Assembly (NCBI RefSeq): GCF_002379585.1
Contig: NZ_DFUE01000070.1
Coordinates: 18,050-53,694 of the forward strand
DNA: 35,645 nt
DNA from: Pseudomonas sp. UBA4194
Lineage (GTDB): Bacteria; Pseudomonadota; Gammaproteobacteria; Pseudomonadales; Pseudomonadaceae
Direction: 5' to 3'
Part shown: piece after piece, positions 9,054 to 17,425 of the stretch
Numbering within the stretch: the first letter of the stretch is position 1
Layout: each line of letters starts with the position of its first letter
Notes under the pieces: model-generated
The model's database searches: none
Told to the model about the DNA's origin: nothing
The model's input: the letters and a program-made list of their open reading frames with translations, nothing else
Position numbers and translations under genes: made by a program

Positions 9054-9934
9054 TGGCGGTATACGCCGTGGGTGATCTCCAGGGCTGCCTGGAGCCGTTG
9101 AAATGCCTGCTGCAAAACGTCGCCTTCGATCCCGCCAATGATCGCCTGTGGCTGGTAGGAGACCTGGTCAACCGAGGCCCCAGCTCCCTGGAAACCTTGC
9201 GCTATCTGTATTCGATACGCGAAGCGTTGGTGTGCGTGCTCGGCAACCACGACCTGCACCTGCTGGCGGCTGCCAGCAACGTGGAGCGGCTCAAGCGCGG
9301 TGACACGCTGCGTGAGATTCTCGACGCCCCTGATAGTGCGCAGTTGCTGCACTGGCTGCGCCAGCAGAAGCTGGTGCACTACGACGAGCACCGCAACACC
9401 GTGCTGGTGCATGCCGGCATACCTCCGCAATGGAGCGTACGCAAGGCGCTGCGTTATGCCGGTGAAGTGGAAGCGGCGCTGCGCGACGACAACCTGTACC
9501 AGCCCTTTCTGGACGGCATGTACGGCAACGAGCCGAACAAGTGGGACAAGGACTTGCACGGTGTGACGCGGCTGCGGGTGATCACCAACTATTTCACCCG
9601 CATGCGCTTCTGCACCAGCGACGGCAAGCTCGACCTCAAGGGCAAGGAAGGCGCAGACACCGCACCGCCCGGCTACGCACCCTGGTTCAGCCACAAGGAG
9701 CGCAAGAGCCGCGGGAGCAAGATTATCTTTGGCCACTGGGCTGCTTTGGAAGGCCGCTGCGACGAGCCGGATGTGTTCGCGCTGGACACCGGGTGCGTGT
9801 GGGGTGGGGCCATGACCTTGCTCGACGTGGACAGCGGCATGCGCCGGACCTGCAAGTGCACCGACCAGGGCAATGTCCAGCCTCCATTACCCAGCAACGC
9901 CGCCGATTTCCCCCCGCCGCCCGGCAAACGCTAG
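9053..9934 (+). CDS. apaH: Symmetrical bis(5'-nucleosyl)-tetraphosphatase ApaH
   Basis: A 293-residue metallophosphatase that hydrolyses Ap4A symmetrically to two ADP. In many bacteria it also removes Np4 caps from RNA. The calcineurin-like metal-binding blocks appear in order: AVGDLQGC (residues about 4-11), GDLVNRGP, GNHDLHL and HAGIPPQW, then FGHWAALEG near the C-terminus. The ATG at 9053 was chosen because it begins exactly at the first metal-binding strand and overlaps the apaG stop. The C-terminal tail after DVDSG is Pro-rich and probably disordered. glpE begins 29 nt after the stop. Confidence 0.95.
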   Translation: MAVYAVGDLQGCLEPLKCLLQNVAFDPANDRLWLVGDLVNRGPSSLETLRYLYSIREALVCVLGNHDLHLLAAASNVERLKRGDTLREILDAPDSAQLLHWLRQQKLVHYDEHRNTVLVHAGIPPQWSVRKALRYAGEVEAALRDDNLYQPFLDGMYGNEPNKWDKDLHGVTRLRVITNYFTRMRFCTSDGKLDLKGKEGADTAPPGYAPWFSHKERKSRGSKIIFGHWAALEGRCDEPDVFALDTGCVWGGAMTLLDVDSGMRRTCKCTDQGNVQPPLPSNAADFPPPPGKR

Positions 9935-9963
9935 AATACAGGCCCAGCACAGGAGCCCTGCCC

Positions 9964-10284
9964 ATGACAGAATTCAAACGCATCGCCCCAGAACAGGCCC
10001 ATAGCCTGCGCCAGGAAGGCGCCGTGGTGGTGGACATCCGCGACCCGCAGACCTTCGCCTTGAACCACATCACAGACTCTACTCATCTGGACAACCACTC
10101 CCTGCACGGCTTCATCACCGCGGCGGATCTGGACAAACCAGTGGTAGTGGTCTGCTATCACGGCAACTCCAGCCAGAGCGCGGCGGCTTACCTGGTCAGC
10201 CAGGGTTTCTCGGACGTCTACAGCATGGACGGTGGCTTCGAGCTGTGGCGCGCAACGTTTCCGGCGGAAACCAGCCAGGCTTGA
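9964..10284 (+). CDS. glpE: Thiosulfate sulfurtransferase GlpE (single-domain rhodanese)
   Basis: A 106-residue cytoplasmic rhodanese. The active-site loop CYHGNSSQS places the catalytic Cys at residue 64 in the six-residue loop typical of sulfurtransferases. VVDIRDPQTFALNHI is the CDC25/rhodanese N-terminal signature. It transfers sulfane sulfur from thiosulfate to cyanide or thioredoxin-like acceptors in vitro, and its physiological acceptor is not settled. The ATG at 9964 has an AGGAG site (9951-9955) 8 nt upstream. Despite the name, no glycerol-metabolism gene is nearby. In Pseudomonas it normally follows apaH. Confidence 0.92.
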   Translation: MTEFKRIAPEQAHSLRQEGAVVVDIRDPQTFALNHITDSTHLDNHSLHGFITAADLDKPVVVVCYHGNSSQSAAAYLVSQGFSDVYSMDGGFELWRATFPAETSQA

Positions 10285-10632
10285 CCACGCCGCTCATCGG
10301 GCGCGGGCGCAAGCCTGACCCGGTGCGCGGGTAAATGTGACTGAATTATTTTTTTTCAAACGCTCCATCCCGCGCCCCACGGGCTCTGGCGCTGCCTCGG
10401 ACGAACGGTCCCAGCACTTAATTGCGCATCCCGACTTGAAGTCTACGATAACCAACTATCCTTAAGCTCAGGCCATCCAAAACAGGGGAGAGCCGGTACA
10501 CCGGCGCGCGGGTCATCGGTAGCGACTTCAAAGGTGTTCTGGGGGGATATACAGCGGCCGGCGTCTTTCGGCTTCTGCCAGCATCAACTGAGTGATCCGG
10601 CGTCGGCTCCACGTATCGAGCGAGGTGACGTC
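10285..10632 (+). other. Intergenic region, leader of prkA operon
   Basis: A 348-nt stretch without a credible gene. It starts with a weak hairpin (ACCCG/CGGGT at 10318-10332), with an eight-T run 17 nt farther on (about 10350-10357), a poor fit to an intrinsic terminator. A possible promoter lies near 10436-10462. The rest, roughly 10465-10620, would be a long 5' untranslated leader before the GAGGTG site of prkA. No open frame in it resembles a known protein. Confidence 0.5.
10436..10463 (+). promoter_or_regulatory. Candidate sigma-S-like promoter of prkA-yeaH-spoVR
   Basis: TTGAAG at 10436-10441 is followed after 14 nt by CTATCCT (10456-10462), close to the CTATACT extended -10 favoured by RpoS. 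Family knowledge: yeaG-yeaH in E. coli belongs to the RpoS regulon, which fits. The match rests on short motifs only. Confidence 0.3.
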
Positions 10633-12555
10633 ATGAGTATTTTTAGCCACTTCCAACAACGCTTCGAATCCACACGCCAAGAAGAGCTCTCGTTACAGGA
10701 GTACCTGGAGCTCTGCAAACAGGATCGCAGAACCTACGCTTCGGCGGCGGAACGGATTCTGATGGCCATTGGGGAACCCGAGTTGCTCGACACGTCGACC
10801 AATTCCAGGTTGTCGCGGATCTTCTCCAACAAGGTGATCCGCCGCTACCCTGCGTTCGAAGATTTCCACGGCATGGAGGACTGCATCGACCAGATCGTGT
10901 CGTACTTCCGCCACGCCGCCCAAGGTCTGGAGGAGAAGAAGCAGATTCTCTATCTGCTCGGCCCGGTAGGGGGCGGCAAGTCCTCCCTGGCCGAAAAGCT
11001 CAAGCAACTGATCGAGAAGGTCCCCTTCTACGCCATCAAGGGCTCGCCGGTATTCGAGTCTCCCCTGGGGCTGTTCAATGCCACCGAGGACGGCGAAATC
11101 CTGGAAGAAGATTTCGGCATCCCTCGGCGCTACCTGAGCACCATCATGTCGCCCTGGGCGACCAAACGTCTGGCTGAGTTCGGGGGCGACATCAGCCAGT
11201 TCAAGGTCGTCAAGCTGTACCCTTCCATCCTCAACCAGATCGCCGTGGCCAAGACCGAGCCCGGTGACGAGAACAACCAGGACATTTCCGCGCTGGTGGG
11301 CAAGGTCGATATCCGCAAGCTGGAGGAATACCCCCAGAACGACGCTGACGCCTACAGCTATTCCGGCGCGCTGTGCCGAGCCAACCAGGGCCTGATGGAA
11401 TTCGTCGAGATGTTCAAGGCGCCCATCAAGGTGCTGCATCCGCTGCTGACCGCTACCCAGGAAGGCAACTACAACAGTACCGAGGGCCTGGGGGCGATCC
11501 CCTACTCCGGGATTCTGCTGGCCCACTCCAACGAGTCGGAATGGCACAGCTTCCGCAACAACAAGAACAACGAGGCGTTCATCGACCGGATCTACATCGT
11601 CAAGGTGCCGTACTGCCTGCGCGTGAGTGACGAAATCAAGATCTACGACAAACTGCTGTTCAACAGCTCGCTGGCCAAGGCCCACTGTGCGCCTGACACC
11701 TTGAAGATGCTGGCCCAGTTCACCACGTTGTCCCGGCTCAAGGAGCCGGACAACTCCAACATCTATTCCAAGATGCGGGTGTACGACGGCGAAAACCTCA
11801 AGGATACCGATCCCAAGGCCAAGTCCATTCAGGAATACCGTGACAGTGCCGGCGTGGATGAAGGCATGAATGGCCTGTCGACGCGCTTCGCCTTCAAGAT
11901 TCTCTCGAAGGTGTTCAACTTCGACCCCCACGAGGTGGCGGCCAACCCGGTGCACCTGCTGTATGTGCTGGAGCAGCAGATCGAACAGGAGCAGTTCCCG
12001 GCCGAAGTGCGCGAGCGCTATCTGCGATTCCTCAAGGAATACCTGGCGCCGCGCTACATCGAGTTCATCGGCAAGGAAATCCAGACCGCGTACCTGGAAT
12101 CCTACAGCGAGTACGGACAGAACATCTTCGACCGCTACGTGCTGTATGCAGACTTCTGGATTCAGGATCAGGAATACCGCGATCCGGAAACCGGCGAGAT
12201 CCTCAACCGCGTGGCCCTCAACGAGGAACTGGAAAAGATCGAGAAACCGGCGGGCATCAGCAATCCCAAGGATTTCCGCAACGAGATCGTCAACTTCGTG
12301 CTGCGGGCCAGGGCCAACAACAATGGCAAGAACCCGACCTGGCTCAGCTACGAGAAGCTGCGGGTGGTGATAGAGAAGAAAATGTTCTCCAACACCGAGG
12401 ATCTGCTGCCGGTCATCAGCTTCAACGCCAAGGCCAGCAAGGAGGACCAGCAGAAGCACAACGACTTCGTTACACGTATGGTCGAGCGCGGGTACACCGA
12501 CAAACAGGTACGACTGCTGTCCGAGTGGTACTTGCGGGTCAGGAAGTCGCAGTAA
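10633..12555 (+). CDS. prkA: PrkA/YeaG serine protein kinase-like AAA protein
   Basis: A 640-residue protein of the PrkA family, the length typical of the family. An N-terminal AAA-type domain carries Walker A GPVGGGKS (residues 110-117). The C-terminal part (about 400-640) corresponds to the PrkA C-terminal domain, distantly related to eukaryotic kinases. Reported roles: YeaG is tied to nitrogen starvation and stationary-phase stress in E. coli, and the Bacillus homologue to sporulation. Whether it acts mainly as kinase or as AAA protease is debated. The ATG at 10633 is preceded by GAGGTG. It is followed by yeaH and spoVR, a strongly conserved trio thought to work together. Confidence 0.94.
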   Translation: MSIFSHFQQRFESTRQEELSLQEYLELCKQDRRTYASAAERILMAIGEPELLDTSTNSRLSRIFSNKVIRRYPAFEDFHGMEDCIDQIVSYFRHAAQGLEEKKQILYLLGPVGGGKSSLAEKLKQLIEKVPFYAIKGSPVFESPLGLFNATEDGEILEEDFGIPRRYLSTIMSPWATKRLAEFGGDISQFKVVKLYPSILNQIAVAKTEPGDENNQDISALVGKVDIRKLEEYPQNDADAYSYSGALCRANQGLMEFVEMFKAPIKVLHPLLTATQEGNYNSTEGLGAIPYSGILLAHSNESEWHSFRNNKNNEAFIDRIYIVKVPYCLRVSDEIKIYDKLLFNSSLAKAHCAPDTLKMLAQFTTLSRLKEPDNSNIYSKMRVYDGENLKDTDPKAKSIQEYRDSAGVDEGMNGLSTRFAFKILSKVFNFDPHEVAANPVHLLYVLEQQIEQEQFPAEVRERYLRFLKEYLAPRYIEFIGKEIQTAYLESYSEYGQNIFDRYVLYADFWIQDQEYRDPETGEILNRVALNEELEKIEKPAGISNPKDFRNEIVNFVLRARANNNGKNPTWLSYEKLRVVIEKKMFSNTEDLLPVISFNAKASKEDQQKHNDFVTRMVERGYTDKQVRLLSEWYLRVRKSQ

Positions 12556-12573
12556 TCCAGCGGTAAGCTTCAA

Positions 12574-12662
12574 GCGACGAACTGCCAGCCTGTTCGTGCC
12601 ACCGCGTGGCATGATCCGGATGGCAGGGAGTGGCTTTCGACTTGTGGCTTGCAGCTCGTCGC
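12574..12662. repeat. Imperfect inverted repeat between prkA and yeaH
   Basis: The arm at 12574-12590 (GCGACGAACTGCCAGCC) matches the reverse complement of 12646-12662 at 15 of 17 positions, with 55 nt between. It fills most of the 122-nt gap and ends just before the yeaH ribosome site. It resembles the palindromic repeats of the AGCTGCAAGC kind scattered through Pseudomonas and may set the prkA/yeaH expression ratio. Confidence 0.6.
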
Positions 12663-12677
12663 TGCCCGGAGGCCCTA

Positions 12678-13952
12678 ATGAGCTATGTGATCGACCGACG
12701 CCTCAATGGCAAGAACAAAAGCACGGTGAACCGTCAGCGTTTTCTGCGACGTTACCGTGATCACATCAAGAAGGCGGTCGAAGAGGCCGTCAGCCGCCGT
12801 TCCATCACCGACATGGAGCACGGCGAGCAAATCAGCATCCCTGGCCGTGATATCGACGAGCCCGTTCTGCATCATGGCCGGGGCGGCAAGCAGACCGTTG
12901 TGCACCCCGGCAACAAGGAATTCACCGCTGGCGAACACATCGCTCGACCGCAGGGCGGTGGCGGCGGCGGCAAAGGCCCTGGCAAGGCCGGCAACTCCGG
13001 CGAGGGCATGGACGAGTTCGTGTTCCAAATCACCCAGGAAGAATTCCTGGAGTTCATGTTCGAAGACCTCGAGCTGCCCAACCTGGTCAAGCGCAACCTT
13101 ACCGGCACCGACACCTTCAAGACCGTGCGGGCAGGTATCAGCAACGAAGGCAATCCTTCACGCATCAACATCATCCGTACGCTGCGATCGGCCCATGCCC
13201 GGCGCATCGCGCTGTCCGGTAGCAGTCGCGGCAAGCTCAAAGCCGCCAAGCTGGAGCTGGAACGGCTGAAGCTCGAAGAGCCGGACAACTTCGGCGACAT
13301 TCAGGCGCTGATTGCCGAAATCGAGCGACTCAGCGCGCGGATTCACCGGGTGCCTTTTCTCGACACCTTCGATCTCAAGTACAACCTGCTGGTGAAGCAT
13401 CCAAACCCCAGCTCAAAGGCGGTGATGTTCTGCCTGATGGACGTGTCCGGGTCCATGACCCAAGCCACCAAGGACATCGCCAAGCGCTTCTTCATCCTGC
13501 TGTACCTGTTCCTCAAACGTAACTACGACAAGATCGAGGTGGTGTTCATTCGTCACCACACCAGCGCCCGCGAGGTGGACGAGGAAGAGTTTTTCTACTC
13601 CAGGGAAACCGGCGGCACCATCGTCTCCAGCGCCTTGAAGCTGATGCAGGAGATCATGGCCGAACGCTACCCAACCAACGAATGGAATATCTACGCCGCC
13701 CAGGCTTCGGATGGCGACAACTGGAACGACGACTCGCCGATCTGCCGGGAAATCCTGACCAAGCAGATCATGCCGTTCGTCCAGTACTACACCTACGTGG
13801 AAATCACGCCGCGTGAGCATCAGGCCCTGTGGTACGAATACGAGCGTATCGGTGAGTCCTTTGCCGATACCTTTGCCCAGCAACAGCTGGTATCGGCCGG
13901 GGATATCTATCCGGTCTTCCGTGAACTCTTCCAGCGCAGGTTAGTGTCATGA
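12678..13952 (+). CDS. yeaH: YeaH family protein (DUF444, von Willebrand A-like)
   Basis: A 424-residue DUF444 protein. The N-terminus is strongly basic (RRLNGKNKSTVNRQRFLRRY), followed by a Gly-rich linker (about residues 85-110). The C-terminal half is a von Willebrand A-like domain with MIDAS motif DVSGS (residues 255-259). Its biochemical function is unknown. In E. coli it acts with YeaG in stress and starvation survival. The ATG at 12678 has a GGAGG site 5 nt upstream and begins at the conserved family N-terminus; an in-frame ATG at 12630 has no such support. The stop overlaps the spoVR start (ATGA). Confidence 0.92.
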   Translation: MSYVIDRRLNGKNKSTVNRQRFLRRYRDHIKKAVEEAVSRRSITDMEHGEQISIPGRDIDEPVLHHGRGGKQTVVHPGNKEFTAGEHIARPQGGGGGGKGPGKAGNSGEGMDEFVFQITQEEFLEFMFEDLELPNLVKRNLTGTDTFKTVRAGISNEGNPSRINIIRTLRSAHARRIALSGSSRGKLKAAKLELERLKLEEPDNFGDIQALIAEIERLSARIHRVPFLDTFDLKYNLLVKHPNPSSKAVMFCLMDVSGSMTQATKDIAKRFFILLYLFLKRNYDKIEVVFIRHHTSAREVDEEEFFYSRETGGTIVSSALKLMQEIMAERYPTNEWNIYAAQASDGDNWNDDSPICREILTKQIMPFVQYYTYVEITPREHQALWYEYERIGESFADTFAQQQLVSAGDIYPVFRELFQRRLVS

Positions 13953-15511
13953 CCGCTAGAGAGCAGAAGCGCCAACCCATATCCACCGGCTCGGAATGGA
14001 CGTTCGAGCTGATCCAGACCTACGACCGGGAAATCAGCCGCATTGCCGAACGCTATGCGCTGGACACCTATCCCAACCAGATCGAAGTGATCACCGCCGA
14101 GCAGATGATGGATGCCTATGCCTCGGTGGGCATGCCCCTGGGCTATCACCACTGGTCCTACGGCAAACACTTTCTCAGCACCGAAAAATCCTACAGTCGA
14201 GGCCAGATGGGCCTGGCCTACGAGATCGTGATCAACTCCGATCCGTGCATTGCCTACCTGATGGAGGAGAACACCATCTGCATGCAGGCGCTGGTGGTGG
14301 CCCATGCCTGCTACGGACACAACAGCTTCTTCAAGGGCAACTACCTGTTCCGCACCTGGACCGACGCCAGTTCGATCATCGATTATCTGGTGTTTGCCAA
14401 GTCCTACATCATGAAATGCGAGGAGCGCCACGGTATCGACGCCGTGGAAGACCTGCTCGACTCCTGCCACGCCTTGATGAACTACGGCGTGGATCGCTAC
14501 AAGCGGCCCTACCCCATCTCGGCAGAGGAAGAGCGGCGCCGGCAGAAAGACCGGGAAGAGCATCTGCAGCGGCAGATCAACGACCTGTGGCGGACCATTC
14601 CCAAGGGCGCGGACAAGAACCGCGAGGAAGACAACGCGCGCTTTCCGGCCGAGCCCCAGGAGAACATCCTCTACTTCATCGAGAAGCACGCGCCGCTGCT
14701 GGAACCCTGGCAGCGGGAAATCGTGCGCATCGTGCGCAAGATTGCCCAGTATTTCTATCCACAGCGTCAGACTCAGGTGATGAACGAAGGCTGGGCGACG
14801 TTCTGGCACTACACCCTGATGAACGATCTGTACGACGAGGGGCTGGTAACCGACGGTTTCATGATGGAGTTTTTGCAGTCCCATACCAGCGTGGTGTTTC
14901 AACCGGGCTTCGACAGTCCCTATTACAGTGGCATCAACCCCTATGCACTGGGCTTTGCCATGTACCGGGACATTCGTCGGATGTGTGAGCATCCCGACGA
15001 CGAAGACCGCCACTGGTTTCCCGACATCGCGGGCAGCGATTGGCTGTCGACCATCAAGTTCGCCATGAGCAGTTTCAAGGACGAGAGCTTCATCCTGCAG
15101 TACCTGTCGCCCAAGGTGATCCGCGAACTGAAGCTGTTCAGCATCATGGATGACGATCAGCGCGACGACCTGCTGGTGCCGGCGATCCATGACGAAGTGG
15201 GTTATCGAACCATCCGCGAGACTCTGGCGGCGCAGTACAACCTGGGCAACCGTGAACCCAATGTGCAGATCTGGAGCATCGATCGTCGCGGCGATCGCTC
15301 CCTCACGCTGCGCCATCAGCAGCACGACCGAAAACCCCTGGGCGAATCCACCGACGAGGTACTCAAGCACCTGCATCGCCTGTGGGGCTTCGATATCCAC
15401 CTGGAAACCCTGCAGGGCGATCAGATCATGAAGGTCCACCATGTGCCGCCCCGTAACGAACACGGCGAGGGTGACTATGGCCGGCTCGATCTGGGTGTGG
15501 TGCACCTCTAG
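13949..15511 (+). CDS. spoVR: SpoVR/YcgB family protein
   Basis: A 520-residue cytoplasmic protein of the SpoVR family, the usual length for proteobacterial YcgB. Conserved family blocks are visible: YPNQIEVITAEQMMDAYAS, GMPLGYHHWSYGKHF, HACYGHNSFFKGNY and MNEGWATFWHY, rich in His and Glu. The HACYGHN and NEGWATFWH blocks look like a metal site, which is an inference. The Bacillus homologue affects the spore cortex, and the role in non-sporulating bacteria is unknown apart from its fixed link to prkA-yeaH. It begins in a 4-nt overlap with yeaH and ends 64 nt before cca. Confidence 0.92.
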   Translation: MTAREQKRQPISTGSEWTFELIQTYDREISRIAERYALDTYPNQIEVITAEQMMDAYASVGMPLGYHHWSYGKHFLSTEKSYSRGQMGLAYEIVINSDPCIAYLMEENTICMQALVVAHACYGHNSFFKGNYLFRTWTDASSIIDYLVFAKSYIMKCEERHGIDAVEDLLDSCHALMNYGVDRYKRPYPISAEEERRRQKDREEHLQRQINDLWRTIPKGADKNREEDNARFPAEPQENILYFIEKHAPLLEPWQREIVRIVRKIAQYFYPQRQTQVMNEGWATFWHYTLMNDLYDEGLVTDGFMMEFLQSHTSVVFQPGFDSPYYSGINPYALGFAMYRDIRRMCEHPDDEDRHWFPDIAGSDWLSTIKFAMSSFKDESFILQYLSPKVIRELKLFSIMDDDQRDDLLVPAIHDEVGYRTIRETLAAQYNLGNREPNVQIWSIDRRGDRSLTLRHQQHDRKPLGESTDEVLKHLHRLWGFDIHLETLQGDQIMKVHHVPPRNEHGEGDYGRLDLGVVHL

Positions 15512-15523
15512 GCGGCGGGCCTG

Positions 15524-15573
15524 AAGAACCTCCCATGGCTTGATGGTAACCTGTCGAGTCATCGGAGGTTTTT
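15524..15573 (+). promoter_or_regulatory. Hairpin that sequesters the cca ribosome binding site
   Basis: AAGAACCTCC (15524-15533) can pair with GGAGGTTTTT (15564-15573), ten pairs with one G-U, enclosing 30 nt. The right arm contains the GGAGG site of cca. The U-rich tail also allows a reading as a terminator for spoVR. Pairing was checked base by base; function is inferred. Confidence 0.45.
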
Positions 15574-15575
15574 TC

Positions 15576-16799
15576 ATGCACATCTATAAAGTCGGCGGCG
15601 CGGTGCGTGATCGTCTTCTCGGGCTTCCCGTCACCGATATCGATCGGGTGGTGGTGGGCGCCAGCGCCGAGCAGATGCATGCGCTGGGCTATCGTCCCGT
15701 GGGCAGCGATTTCCCTGTGTTCCTGCACCCGGACACCGGCGAAGAATATGCCTTGGCTCGCACCGAGCGTAAGAGTGGTCGGGGCTACGGTGGTTTTGTC
15801 TTCCATGCCAGCCCAGACGTCACCCTTGAACAGGACCTGATGCGGCGCGACCTGACCATCAATGCCATGGCCGAAGACGATCAGGGTGTGCTGACCGATC
15901 CCTATGGCGGCCAGGCAGACTTGCACAAACGGCTTTTGCGCCATGTTTCCCCGGCCTTCGCGGAGGATCCTCTGCGCGTACTACGCGTGGCCCGTTTTGC
16001 CGCACGCTACGCGCCCCTGGGTTTCACGATCGCGGCCGATACCCTGGAGTTGATGCGCGAGCTGAGCGAGTCGGGCGAACTGCAGGCGCTGACCGCCGAA
16101 CGCAGCTGGAAGGAAATATCCCGGGCGCTGGTGGAAGCACAACCTCAGGTGTTCATTCAGGTACTGCGCGACTGCGGCGCGTTGAAGGAACTGTTGCCCG
16201 AAGTCGACGCCCTGTTCGGGGTGCCGCAGCCGCCCGCCCACCACCCGGAAATAGACACCGGTGTGCACACCCTGAGCGTCCTCGAACAAGCCGCACGGCA
16301 CGGGCAGCCTCTCACCGTGCGCTGGGCCTGCCTGCTGCATGATCTGGGCAAGGGCACCACGCGCCCAAGCGAATGGCCGCGGCACATTGCCCACGAGCAG
16401 CGTGGCATCAAGCTGATCAAGGCCGTTAGCGAACGCTTCAAGGTGCCCCGCGATTGTCAGGAGCTGGCGTTGCTGGTCGGCGAATACCACACCCATGGCC
16501 ACCGAGCCCTTGAACTGAAAGCGTCGACCTTGCTGGAGTTGCTGCAAAGCTTCGACGTCTACCGTCGGCCGCAACGCTTCGAGGAGTTCATCATGGCCTG
16601 CGAGATGGATGCGCGGGGGCGCCTGGGGTTCGAGGCACGGGAGTATCCGCAGGCGGAGTATCTGCGCGGCGCGGCGCAGGTGGCTCGGTCGGTGGCGGTA
16701 CAGCCGCTGGTGGCGCAAGGGTTCAAGGGCAAGGATCTGGGCGAGGCGCTGAAGGGCGCGCGGCTGGAGGCGTTGAAGGGGTACAAGGCGGGGTTTTGA
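15576..16799 (+). CDS. cca: Multifunctional CCA tRNA nucleotidyltransferase
   Basis: A 407-residue class II CCA-adding enzyme that builds or repairs the 3' CCA of tRNAs. The N-terminal catalytic core has VGGAVRDRLLG and the two metal-binding Asp of DID (D21 and D23), then the RRDLTINAM block and the EDPLRVLRVARFAARYA block that selects ATP or CTP. The C-terminal half retains an HD domain: HTLSVLEQAARHG, LLHDLGKG and EYHTHGH. In E. coli the matching HD domain gives 2'-phosphodiesterase and phosphatase activity, so this copy is probably bifunctional. The ATG at 15576 sits 7 nt past GGAGG. It converges on folK across a REP pair. Confidence 0.95.
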   Translation: MHIYKVGGAVRDRLLGLPVTDIDRVVVGASAEQMHALGYRPVGSDFPVFLHPDTGEEYALARTERKSGRGYGGFVFHASPDVTLEQDLMRRDLTINAMAEDDQGVLTDPYGGQADLHKRLLRHVSPAFAEDPLRVLRVARFAARYAPLGFTIAADTLELMRELSESGELQALTAERSWKEISRALVEAQPQVFIQVLRDCGALKELLPEVDALFGVPQPPAHHPEIDTGVHTLSVLEQAARHGQPLTVRWACLLHDLGKGTTRPSEWPRHIAHEQRGIKLIKAVSERFKVPRDCQELALLVGEYHTHGHRALELKASTLLELLQSFDVYRRPQRFEEFIMACEMDARGRLGFEAREYPQAEYLRGAAQVARSVAVQPLVAQGFKGKDLGEALKGARLEALKGYKAGF

Positions 16800-16806
16800 G
16801 GTGTCC

Positions 16807-16896
16807 GTGCTGGCCTCTTCGCGGCTTTTACGCCGCTCCTACAGGGTGTTGCGATCCTCTGTAGGAGCGGCGTAAAAGCCGCGAAGAGGCCAGCAC
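16807..16896. repeat. Perfect 38-bp inverted REP pair (BIME/REPIN-like)
   Basis: The 38 bases at 16807-16844 are the exact reverse complement of 16859-16896, separated by 14 nt. Each arm is a REP whose own small palindrome is GCGGC-TTTTAC-GCCGC. It sits between the stop codons of convergent cca and folK and could act as a bidirectional transcript-end stabiliser. The palindrome core differs from the GCGGGC type seen elsewhere in the window. Confidence 0.92.
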
Positions 16897-16909
16897 TGCC
16901 ACTACAAAT

Positions 16910-17425
16910 TCAACCCCCCAACGGCGTCAGCTGCCGCCCCTGCCACTGAAAATCCACCGGTGCCAACACCTGATCGATATTCGCCTCGCGCCACAATCGG
17001 GCAAAGCTCAAACCCACCCCGGGATGTACCACATCAGGCGCAATCAGCGCCAAGGGCCACAGGACAAAAGCGTTCTTGAGAATCTCGGCCCGAGGCAGGA
17101 TGAGGCCATCGAAGTTGCCGACGCGGTCCTCATACATCAGCACGTCGATATCCAGCGGCAACCCCTTGCGTTCCGGCGCATAGCGACCGTTATCGGCTTC
17201 GATGAATTTCAAGCGGCGGTCCAGTTCCATCAGTGGCAGGTCAGTCAATGCGCTGACCACCAGATTGAAGAACGGCCCGCTCTTGATGCCCACCGGCTGA
17301 CTCTCGAACACGGGCGAACAGCGCATGTCCTGGAGGAAACCGGCCAGCGCGTCGAGCCCGGCGCACAAGTGCTGCTCACGGTCGACGTTGCTGCCCAGGC
17401 CCAGGTAGATCCGGCTCAGAGACAT
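16910..17425 (-). CDS. folK: 2-amino-4-hydroxy-6-hydroxymethyldihydropteridine pyrophosphokinase FolK
   Basis: A 171-residue HPPK enzyme that transfers pyrophosphate from ATP to hydroxymethyl-dihydropterin in folate synthesis. YLGLGSNVDRE opens the fold. SQPVG, the ERKGLPLDIDVLMYED block with the Mg-binding Asp pair (DID), and LILPRAEILKNAFVLWPL, whose LPR element is the pterin-site signature, are all intact. It is slightly longer than the usual ~160 residues because of a C-terminal tail. The start lies inside the last 10 nt of folB with a GGAG site upstream, so the two are co-translated. FolB makes its substrate. Confidence 0.94.
   Translation of the reverse strand: MSLSRIYLGLGSNVDREQHLCAGLDALAGFLQDMRCSPVFESQPVGIKSGPFFNLVVSALTDLPLMELDRRLKFIEADNGRYAPERKGLPLDIDVLMYEDRVGNFDGLILPRAEILKNAFVLWPLALIAPDVVHPGVGLSFARLWREANIDQVLAPVDFQWQGRQLTPLGG

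Noticed and set aside
10318..10357. Intrinsic terminator of glpE
   Set aside because: The 5-bp stem is weak and the T run lies 17 nt away, so the geometry does not fit an intrinsic terminator.
10693..12612. 639-codon minus-strand open frame opposite prkA
   Set aside because: The product is a Val/Leu/Gly/His-rich composition typical of antisense readings, and prkA on the plus strand is unambiguous.
13907..15583. 558-codon minus-strand open frame opposite spoVR
   Set aside because: It is a shadow of spoVR codon bias with no domain and no ribosome site.
16807..16896. Inverted REP pair as terminal repeats of a transposon
   Set aside because: The arms are only 14 nt apart with no cargo, and each is a complete REP. 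A REP doublet explains it better.
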